The notes under the pieces were generated by a model. It had not been told where the DNA came from. It saw only the letters and a program-made list of their open reading frames with translations, and ran no database searches. The translations under genes and the position numbers were made by a program. From positions 1 to 20,299 of the forward strand of contig UQVV01000007.1 of the NCBI GenBank assembly GCA_900544635.1: a stretch of DNA of 20,299 bases, read 5' to 3'. Every line of letters begins with the position of its first letter. Positions within the stretch are counted from its first letter, which is position 1. Source of the DNA: an uncultured Cloacibacillus sp. Its GTDB lineage: Bacteria; Synergistota; Synergistia; Synergistales; Synergistaceae. Shown here one piece after another: positions 1 through 5,833 of this stretch.

Positions 1-1698
1 AAACATTTCGTTGTAGCCTTCAAGGTTGCGCACGCGGATTTTCGCGAAGGTCGTGTAGCGGTTCTCCATCTCGCGTATGAGCCACGCGAGCGCCTGCACC
101 GCCTTCTTCGGGTCGGTGACGGGCGGCGTCAGCAGATGCGGCAGCTTGTCGTAGACCGCCATCTCGACGCGCTTCGGGTCGACCAGTATCATGCGCAGCT
201 CCTCGGGCGTGCGCTTCGAGCAGAGGCCGACTATGCAGGAGTTGACGAAGACGCTCTTTCCCGAGCCTGTCGTCCCCGCGACGAGCAGATGCGGAAGCTC
301 CTCGAGGCCGACTATTATCGAATCGCCGTTGACGGCGACGCCGAAGGGCAGCGGCAGCGCGAGCTTCGTGTGCTGGAAGCCGTCATCCTCGATGACGGTG
401 CGCAGCGGTATGCCGCGGCGCTTCGGGTTCGGTATCTCGATGCCGACGTAGGGCTTGCCGGGAATCGGCGCTTCAATGCGCAGGCTCGGCACGGCCATCG
501 CGAGCGCGATGTCGTTGGCGAGCGCCGCGACCTTGCTGACCTTGATGCCCGGCGCAAGCTGTATGCGGAACTGTATGACCGTCGGGCCGACGAGAATTTC
601 CGCGAGATGCGACTCTATCCCGAACTGTTCGAGCGCGCGCACGATTTTCTCTCCGAGCGGCGCGGCCTTCTCCTCGTCCATCTCGCCGTCGCGCGATTCG
701 CTCGGGCCGAAAATTTCAATCGGCGGCGGGAAGATTCCCTGCTTCACGCGGCGCGAGCCGCCCTCTTCAAAATTGAAGTTCGGATCCTGTATCGTAGGAT
801 GCAGCGCCGGCTCTCCGGCCTTTTTCAGAGATTCGGGGTCGTTGTAGTCTATTCCCTCCTCGTCCTCCTCCGCTTCGGCGGCGGCGCCCGCCGCGCGTCC
901 GCGCCGCAGGACGGGCGGCGCGTCGTATTTATCGCGCTCCGGCCTTTCTTCGTCGTAATCGAAATAATCCTTGTCGCCGTCGAACTCGGAGATGTTCGGC
1001 GCGTCGTTTTCATCCGGTTCGCCGTCGTATACCTCGTCGTACTCGACGTCCGCCTCTTCTTCATATTCTTCCGGTTCGCCGCCCTCTTTTGCGCGGCGGC
1101 CGAATTTCGGCAGGCTGAAGCTCGGGAGCGAAATGCTGGGCAGTTTTATAAAAGACAGCAGATGAATGTTGAAGGCCATAAGCGTCAGATATATCGTCAG
1201 AAGCCCCGCGAGGACGGTGCCGAGTATCCCCGTGGATTTGTATATCGCGGAGCTCATTCCGTAGCCGAACTTCCCCGCCGCAGCGAACGGCAGCGCAAGC
1301 TCGCGCTCCCCTCCCGTCAGCCTGTTGAGGCCGAGCGTCATGGAGAGGAAGATGAATATGAAGAACATTCCGCAGAGATGGCGCAGCCAGCCGTTCATCG
1401 GCGACGCGAGTATCAGCTTGACCTCCGTGTAAAGCAGGAAGAGCAGCGGGATTATCACGGCGCCGCCGATGTTTGATAGCAGCCAGTCCGCCGTCGCCGC
1501 GCCTGCGTCTCCGGTCCACGGCGTGTAGAGCGAGGCTATTACGTATAGCGTGACGAGCGCGGCGACGATGTTGAAGATTTTGAAGGCAGTGCGCAGCTCT
1601 CCGAAAATCTCCTTTATGTCGAATTTTCTCGCCTTCGCCTTTTCCTTGGGCGGGCTCTTTCTTCTGCGGCGCGATGGAGCCGCTTCTTGTTCTCTCAT
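1..1698 (-). CDS. ftsK: DNA translocase FtsK, C-terminus cut by window edge
   Basis: FtsK/SpoIIIE DNA pump, which moves chromosome ends through the closing septum as a hexamer anchored in the membrane. The window holds 566 codons; the reading frame is open to base 1 with no stop. An Arg/Lys-rich N-terminus is followed by four hydrophobic segments at about residues 41-58, 74-94, 107-124 and 157-181, then an acidic Glu/Asp/Tyr-rich linker (about 195-265), then the motor. The Walker A motif GTTGSGKS is at about 475-482 (Lys481), and a Walker B-like stretch LVDPKRVE follows about 30 residues later. The rest of the motor and the DNA-reading gamma domain lie outside the window. The ATG start (1698-1696) overlaps the tldD stop as ATGA, so translation is probably coupled. 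It is the last gene of the mltG operon that can be seen here. Confidence 0.96.
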   Translation of the reverse strand, partial: MREQEAAPSRRRRKSPPKEKAKARKFDIKEIFGELRTAFKIFNIVAALVTLYVIASLYTPWTGDAGAATADWLLSNIGGAVIIPLLFLLYTEVKLILASPMNGWLRHLCGMFFIFIFLSMTLGLNRLTGGERELALPFAAAGKFGYGMSSAIYKSTGILGTVLAGLLTIYLTLMAFNIHLLSFIKLPSISLPSFSLPKFGRRAKEGGEPEEYEEEADVEYDEVYDGEPDENDAPNISEFDGDKDYFDYDEERPERDKYDAPPVLRRGRAAGAAAEAEEDEEGIDYNDPESLKKAGEPALHPTIQDPNFNFEEGGSRRVKQGIFPPPIEIFGPSESRDGEMDEEKAAPLGEKIVRALEQFGIESHLAEILVGPTVIQFRIQLAPGIKVSKVAALANDIALAMAVPSLRIEAPIPGKPYVGIEIPNPKRRGIPLRTVIEDDGFQHTKLALPLPFGVAVNGDSIIVGLEELPHLLVAGTTGSGKSVFVNSCIVGLCSKRTPEELRMILVDPKRVEMAVYDKLPHLLTPPVTDPKKAVQALAWLIREMENRYTTFAKIRVRNLEGYNEMF

Positions 1699-3062
1699 GC
1701 TTCGCTGCCTCCGACAGTGAGACCTTCTATGAGCATCGATGGCTGTCCGTCAGTGACGGGGACGCTCTGCCCCGATTTTCCGCACATTCCGGGGTCCATG
1801 ACCAGGTTGTTCCCGAGCGCGGAGATGTTGCGCAGCGCCTCCGGGCCGTTGCCCGTCAGTATCGCGCCGCGCACCGGCGCGCCGAGCTTTCCTTTTTCGA
1901 TGAGATATGCCTCGCTGACGTAGAAGACGAAATCTCCCGAGGTCGGGTCTACTTCCCCGCCGCCCATCTTCTTGACGAAGAGGCCGCGCTCCGTGCGCGC
2001 GAGCATGGTGTCGAGGTCGTCGCGTCCCGGCAGCAGGTATGTGTTGCTCATGCGCGGGACGGGGACGCAGCGGTAGGACTCGCGCCGCCCGTTGCCGGTG
2101 AGCGGAAGGCCGTAGAGCTGCGAAGAGAGCACGTCCGTGAGGTAATTTTTGAGCACGCCGTTCTCTATCAGCACCGTGCGCTGCGCGGGCGTGCCCTCGT
2201 CGTCGAAGCGGTAGTCGCCGTAGAGCCCTTCCGTAAGAGGGCCGTCTATCATCGTGACAGTCTCGTGGGCGACTTTCTCCCCTATTTTGCCGCGGTAGGT
2301 CGAGTAATCCTTCTCGACTATGTCGGCCTCGAGGCCGTGTCCGCAGGCCTCGTGGACTATCGTGCCGCCGGCCTCGCCCGCCATGAGCACGCGCATCTTC
2401 CCTGCGGGGCAGGGACGGGCCTCGAGCATCAGCAGAGCGCGGCGCAGCGCCGTGCGCGCGAGCTCGAGCGGCGACGCGCCGTTCCAGAAAAGCTCCTGCG
2501 GCAGCGTCATGCAGCGGCGCTCGGAGCCTGTCTGTACGACGCCGTCGCGCTCCGCTATCACCTGCGCCGCGAACGACGTGTAGTATCTTTCGTCCTCCGC
2601 GACTTCGCCGCCTGGCTTGACGACGAGTATCCTGCGCCGCGAGACCGTGTAGCGGTAGGACGACTGGCGGATATAGGGAGATTCCTTTTTTATCGTTTCG
2701 TCAATTTCGCGCAGGAACGACGCGTCGGGCTGCTTTGCGGGATTTTCGGCGCGCTCGACTGCGAAGCCGTCCGGCGCCGCGCCCGCGGGCGCTCCTACGC
2801 CCGCCATCTCGGCGCAGCGTCCGAAGGCAGAGGCTATCGCCGCCGCTCCGCCTCCGGGCGTGTGCGAGTAGAAGGTCTTGCCGTTCACGATGATGCGGCT
2901 GCCGGAGCCGTCCGCGGTCGACGAAGAAATCTCGTCGATCTTCCCGTCCTCGAAGTGGACGGAATGCCCCTCGCCGCTCTGTATGTAGACGTCGGCGTAC
3001 TGCGCGCCGTTCTTCATCGCCTTCGCTATGTTCTCATGGAAAAAATCAAGGCTGCAATTCAT
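1695..3062 (-). CDS. tldD: TldD-family metalloprotease
   Basis: TldD/PmbA (U62) family protease. In E. coli the TldD/TldE pair is a cytosolic protease that degrades unfolded peptides and matures microcin B17. At 455 residues it is close to the usual length. The metal site HEACGH is at residues 237-242, within GGTIVHEACGHGLEAD. The conserved C-terminal CGKSGQSVPV, whose Cys427 matches the third zinc ligand of E. coli TldD, is also intact, so this is the catalytic TldD subunit rather than the inactive TldE/PmbA type. No TldE partner lies in the window. The ATG start overlaps the stop of the upstream DUF4911-like gene (ATGA), and the stop overlaps the ftsK start (ATGA). It sits in an envelope/division operon; its physiological substrate is unknown. 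Confidence 0.95.
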   Translation of the reverse strand: MNCSLDFFHENIAKAMKNGAQYADVYIQSGEGHSVHFEDGKIDEISSSTADGSGSRIIVNGKTFYSHTPGGGAAAIASAFGRCAEMAGVGAPAGAAPDGFAVERAENPAKQPDASFLREIDETIKKESPYIRQSSYRYTVSRRRILVVKPGGEVAEDERYYTSFAAQVIAERDGVVQTGSERRCMTLPQELFWNGASPLELARTALRRALLMLEARPCPAGKMRVLMAGEAGGTIVHEACGHGLEADIVEKDYSTYRGKIGEKVAHETVTMIDGPLTEGLYGDYRFDDEGTPAQRTVLIENGVLKNYLTDVLSSQLYGLPLTGNGRRESYRCVPVPRMSNTYLLPGRDDLDTMLARTERGLFVKKMGGGEVDPTSGDFVFYVSEAYLIEKGKLGAPVRGAILTGNGPEALRNISALGNNLVMDPGMCGKSGQSVPVTDGQPSMLIEGLTVGGSEA

Positions 3063-3310
3063 TCTTCTAATTCTCCCGTCTCTTCGTCCTCAGTGTTTTC
3101 AGTTATCGGAATGCCCTCCGCCCTCAGCGACTCCATAAGGCTCAGCAGGTATTGCTCCTGTCCCGAGGGCGTGAAGACGGTTATCTTCCCCGCCTTCGCG
3201 TCGTCGGTCTGGAGGAAGCCGATGCCCTCGGCCGCGTCGATTATCCAGCTTATATAATATATGTCCTCGTGCGGGACGGTAAACTTCAGCGCTTTTATCT
3301 CGGGTTTCAC
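3059..3310 (-). CDS. Small DUF4911-like protein
   Basis: An 83-residue acidic protein starting at GTG (3310-3308). The frame is open further upstream, but this start is preferred for two reasons: it makes a GTGA overlap with the mltG stop, and GGGGGA lies about 8 nt upstream. The sequence has an alternating strand/helix pattern (KALKFTVPHEDIYYISWIID, then a hydrophobic turn, then KAGKITVFTPSG and a final helix). This resembles the short DUF4911 family, a compact alpha/beta domain of unknown function. The tail is a run of Glu and Asp (about residues 70-83). No catalytic residues are recognisable. Tight coupling to mltG and tldD suggests an accessory role in that operon, which is inference. Confidence 0.8.
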   Translation of the reverse strand: MKPEIKALKFTVPHEDIYYISWIIDAAEGIGFLQTDDAKAGKITVFTPSGQEQYLLSLMESLRAEGIPITENTEDEETGELEE

Positions 3311-4317
3311 CGCGTCATCCCCCGCTGCTTCGCAATGTGCTCGCCGTAGGTCCTGCTGAATATGTGCCTTCCCCTTCCGTCCGCGAAGAAGAAGAGATAT
3401 TCCGTCTCCTGCGGCGCGAGCGCGCTCTTCCACGAGCTTTCGGAGGGCACGCATATCGGTCCCGGCGGCAGGCCGTCGTTCCGGTATGTGTTGTACGGCG
3501 AGTCGATTTCAAGGTCTTTGTATGTGAGCGCCGTCTTCTTTTCGCCGCGCTCGGCCCAGCAGTATATGACCGTCGCGCAGGACTGTAGGCGCATCTTTTT
3601 TTCTATCCTTTTGAGGAATATCCCGGCAAGTATCGGGCGCTCCTCCGCGACGCGGGCTTCGCCCTCGACCACGGAGGCGAGCACGCCGCGCATGAGCACG
3701 TCGTTCGCGGGCGTGTCTTCGGGGATCTCTTTACCGACTCTCTCGAACCAGAGCCGCGAGGCCGACGCTATAAAGCCGTCAGCGACGGCGGGGCCGGGCG
3801 CTACGAAATATGTCTCGGGCAGAAGGAACACCATCCGCGCGCGCACGTCCTCCGGCAGCCATTTGCGCACCGGCTCGCAGAAATTTTCGGCCTTCGCCAT
3901 AGCGGAATAGAAATCCGCCGCGGTCACGCCCTCCGCCGCGAAGAGCGCCGCGAGCCTGTCGAAGCGCGAGCCTGGGATCAGCGCCGCGCGCTCGACGACG
4001 GGCTTCGCCTTTTCGAGCTGCTTCACGGCCCCGCGCGGCGTGGAGCGGCGCAGCGTATAAAGGCCGGGCTTTATCTTCCTGTCGAGCCCGGAGCGGGCCA
4101 TCTCGCGCACTAGCGCGCCCGCGTCGTCCACGACGCCCGCCTCTTCGAGCAGGCGCGCCGCCGCTCCAGCCGAGGCTCCCGACGGTATGACGACCTCGAA
4201 GCTCCGGAAATATCCGTCCGGCAGCTCCGGATAGGCATACGGCATATAGAGGCAGACGAAGCAGTACGCCGAAACCGCGATTATGTAAACGATGATATCA
4301 GTAATCCTGTCCTTCAA
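3307..4317 (-). CDS. mltG: Endolytic murein transglycosylase MltG (YceG-like)
   Basis: MltG cleaves nascent peptidoglycan strands at the inner membrane and so helps set glycan length. I start it at TTG 4317-4315, because GGAGGG (4325-4330) sits 7 nt upstream; an in-frame TTG at 4344 would put the ribosome site inside the gene. The protein is 336 residues: one N-terminal membrane anchor (about residues 5-27), a LysM-like region (about 35-95), then the YceG catalytic domain. The catalytic glutamate is Glu218 in ASVVEGEARVAEER, equivalent to Glu218 of E. coli MltG. The downstream family motifs MRLQSCATVIY, SPYNTYRNDGLPPGPI and FFADGRGRHIFSRTYGEH are all present. It is the first gene of the operon and overlaps the next by GTGA. 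Confidence 0.95.
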   Translation of the reverse strand: MKDRITDIIVYIIAVSAYCFVCLYMPYAYPELPDGYFRSFEVVIPSGASAGAAARLLEEAGVVDDAGALVREMARSGLDRKIKPGLYTLRRSTPRGAVKQLEKAKPVVERAALIPGSRFDRLAALFAAEGVTAADFYSAMAKAENFCEPVRKWLPEDVRARMVFLLPETYFVAPGPAVADGFIASASRLWFERVGKEIPEDTPANDVLMRGVLASVVEGEARVAEERPILAGIFLKRIEKKMRLQSCATVIYCWAERGEKKTALTYKDLEIDSPYNTYRNDGLPPGPICVPSESSWKSALAPQETEYLFFFADGRGRHIFSRTYGEHIAKQRGMTR

Positions 4318-4354
4318 TGCACAGCCCTCCCGCGCGCCGTTCAAAGCGTTACTT

Positions 4355-4383
4355 ATTATATATGATAATTGACAGTCTGTAAG
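4355..4383 (-). promoter_or_regulatory. Probable sigma70 promoter of the mltG operon
   Basis: On the minus strand there is a perfect -10 TATAAT (4360-4355) with CTTACA (4383-4378) 17 nt upstream, a four-of-six match to the -35 consensus. Transcription would start near 4348, about 30 nt before the TTG start of mltG. It is divergent from the serine-operon promoter at 4431. Confidence 0.6.
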
Positions 4384-4430
4384 CTAAAGCGCAGCGAACG
4401 CTTTGTAAACTTTGATTGTGCTTCCCTGTA

Positions 4431-4459
4431 TTGACATTGACGGAGCTTTGGCGTATAAA
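4431..4459 (+). promoter_or_regulatory. Promoter of the serine biosynthesis operon
   Basis: A perfect -35 box TTGACA (4431-4436), a 17-nt spacer and a -10 box TATAAA (4454-4459, one mismatch). The predicted start of transcription is about 4466, leaving a leader of about 224 nt before the aminotransferase. A strong constitutive promoter in front of a long leader fits control by attenuation rather than by a repressor. Confidence 0.85.
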
Positions 4460-4498
4460 AGTTAGCTAGTTAAGTCTTTGAGTACGGGAGGGCCGCCG

Positions 4499-4600
4499 GT
4501 GTCATACTTCGCATATTCTTCGTCGTCATGCAGTTCGTCGCGCCTCTCCTCGTGGAGCGGCATTTGTTCCGCGCGCCCGTCTCAAAGCGAACAGCATTGA
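4499..4600 (+). CDS. Serine-rich leader peptide (putative ser attenuator)
   Basis: A 33-codon reading frame starting at GTG 4499, preceded by GGGAGGG (4486-4492) with a 6-nt gap, and ending at TGA 4598. Fourteen of 33 residues are serine, at positions 2, 7-10, 12-14, 17, 18, 20, 24, 28 and 30. The core reads YSSSSCSSSRLSSWSG. All six serine codons occur (TCG five times; TCA, TCT, TCC and AGC twice each; AGT once). There are also two Cys codons (11 and 23). It lies between a strong promoter and an intrinsic terminator, directly in front of serine biosynthesis genes. By analogy with the trp, his and thr leaders, its role would be to stall the ribosome when charged seryl-tRNA is scarce. Translation and function are inferred. 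It is too short for ordinary gene callers. Confidence 0.85.
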   Translation: MSYFAYSSSSCSSSRLSSWSGICSARPSQSEQH

Positions 4601-4636
4601 CGCGCCGTACACCGGCGCATGAAGCAGAAACGTTTT

Positions 4637-4667
4637 GAGACCGGAGGATTCTTTCGGTCTCTTTTTT
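4637..4667 (+). terminator. Intrinsic terminator of the serine leader (attenuator)
   Basis: GAGACCGGAGG pairs with CTTTCGGTCTC (11 bp, two G-U) around a three-base loop, and is followed by six T residues (4662-4667). It ends only 22 nt before the aminotransferase start, so it can only serve as a conditional terminator for that operon. Confidence 0.9.
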
Positions 4668-4689
4668 ATTTTATGAGGGAGGTTTTATC

Positions 4690-5781
4690 TTGAGAAAATA
4701 TCTATTGACTCCCGGGCCCGTCGAGGTTCCGCCGCCGGTCCTCGCCGCGCAGGGCGCGCAGATGGAGAGCCACAGGTGCGCCGCTTTTTCGTCGCTCTTC
4801 ATGGGAATATCGGAGAAGCTCGGGAAGCTGCTCGAAAGCTCCCAGCCCGTCGTCATACTCCCTTCTTCGGGGACGGGGGCGCTCGAGTGCGCCGCGGTCA
4901 ACTTTCTCGGCGCGGGAGATAAATTCATCTCGCTCTCCTGCGGCGCATTCGGCAAAAGATTCCGCGAGATAGCGCTGCGCACCGGCGCGCAGGGAGTCTT
5001 CGGCGATTACGAGGAAGGGCGCGCCCCTACGCCAGAGGACGCGGCGGCGCTGCTGCGCGCGCACCCCGACGCCAAGGCGCTGCTCGTCACGCACAACGAG
5101 ACCTCGACCGGCGTGACGGTCCCGGTGCGCGAAATCATCTCGGCTCTGCCGGAGGAGAACCGCCCGCTGATTTTAGTCGACGGAGTCAGTTCAGTCGGCG
5201 CGATGGAGTGCTTTCCCGAGAAATGGGGAGTAGACGTTCTATGCACCGCTTCGCAGAAGGGGCTGATGACGCCGCCTGGCCTCGGATTCGTATGGCTCTC
5301 GAAGCGCGCGCTCGCCGCGCTCGAAAAGCGCGATTGCCCGAGCTACTACTTCGACCTCAAGCTTCATCTAAAATATATGAAAAAAGATTCCTACGAAAAC
5401 CCCTACACGCCGCCGGTGTCGCTCTACTACGCGCTCGACGCGGCGCTCGGCGTCATATTGAAGGACGGCGCGCGCGAATGGTTCGCGAAGCGCCGCCGCT
5501 GGGCGGACGGCTTCGCATCAGGCCTCGAGGCTATGGGCTTCGAGCTTCTCGTAAAGGACCCGGCGATTCGTTCCGCCGGCGTCACGGCTTTCTCCGCACC
5601 TGACGGCAAAAGCGAAGCCGTGCGCAAAATACTTTCGCGCATGGGGCTGACGACGGCGGGCGGACAGGGCGCGCTCAAAGGGAAGATAATACGCTCCGCG
5701 CACTACAGCGACTGGGGCGAGGCTGAGCTTGCGGAAATACTCGGCGCTTTCGGCGAAGCGCTGAAAGAGGCTGCGGAATAA
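4690..5781 (+). CDS. Class V aminotransferase, probable phosphoserine aminotransferase
   Basis: A PLP-dependent fold type I, class V aminotransferase of the serine-pyruvate/alanine-glyoxylate aminotransferase type, 363 residues. The PLP-binding lysine is Lys190 in TASQKGLMTPPG. Asp164 in LILVDGVSS would contact the pyridine nitrogen, and SSGTGALE (59-66) forms the phosphate cup. It starts with the family signature LLTPGPVEVP. The TTG start (4690) has GAGGGAGG (4675-4682) 7 nt upstream. It is not a classical SerC sequence. Because serA follows 52 nt later and a phosphatase follows serA, the likely reaction is 3-phosphohydroxypyruvate plus glutamate to phosphoserine. Related serA-adjacent aminotransferases are thought to replace SerC in other bacteria. 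Serine-glyoxylate or alanine-glyoxylate activity remains possible. It is the first gene behind the attenuator. Confidence 0.9.
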   Translation: MRKYLLTPGPVEVPPPVLAAQGAQMESHRCAAFSSLFMGISEKLGKLLESSQPVVILPSSGTGALECAAVNFLGAGDKFISLSCGAFGKRFREIALRTGAQGVFGDYEEGRAPTPEDAAALLRAHPDAKALLVTHNETSTGVTVPVREIISALPEENRPLILVDGVSSVGAMECFPEKWGVDVLCTASQKGLMTPPGLGFVWLSKRALAALEKRDCPSYYFDLKLHLKYMKKDSYENPYTPPVSLYYALDAALGVILKDGAREWFAKRRRWADGFASGLEAMGFELLVKDPAIRSAGVTAFSAPDGKSEAVRKILSRMGLTTAGGQGALKGKIIRSAHYSDWGEAELAEILGAFGEALKEAAE

Positions 5782-5833
5782 CGCCGCGGCGAATACAGGC
5801 GAAATCAACGAAGGATTGGACGGCTGAAACAAG

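Larger units (their letters stand above)
4476..4667 (+). promoter_or_regulatory. Transcription attenuator leader RNA of the serine operon
   Basis: Competing helices are visible. The terminator stem uses 4637-4647 and 4651-4661. The antiterminator pairs GTCTCAAAGCG (4579-4589) with CGTTTTGAGAC (4631-4641), 11 bp with one G-U, and takes 4637-4641 away from the terminator. The 5' antiterminator strand lies in leader codons 27-31, so a ribosome at the stop codon would cover it and let the terminator form. A ribosome stalled in the serine run (4517-4558) would leave it free. A third helix pairs CGCCGGTGT (4494-4502) with ACACCGGCG (4609-4617), nine perfect pairs that bury the leader start codon. 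A segment CTTTGAG (4476-4482) can also pair with CTCAAAG (4581-4587). No T-box or known riboswitch consensus was recognised. Confidence 0.8.

Noticed and set aside
136..1476. A 446-codon plus-strand open frame opposite ftsK, and a similar 527-codon frame at 1674-3257 opposite tldD
   Set aside because: Their products are Arg-, Ala- and Val-rich with no domain pattern, while the minus strand encodes clear FtsK and TldD. They are antisense shadows of GC-rich codon usage.
3059..3454. A longer 131-codon version of the DUF4911-like gene
   Set aside because: The extra 48 codons lie inside mltG and are Arg-rich. The GTG at 3310 has a ribosome site and forms the GTGA overlap, matching the other junctions.
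3307..4344. A TTG start of mltG at 4344
   Set aside because: The TTG at 4317 has GGAGGG 7 nt upstream, and that sequence would be inside the coding region with the earlier start.
4466..4667. A serine T-box, glycine or SAM riboswitch as the explanation for the leader
   Set aside because: I see no T-box consensus (AGGGTGG-type bulge sequence) and no known riboswitch core. The translated Ser-rich frame explains the region better.
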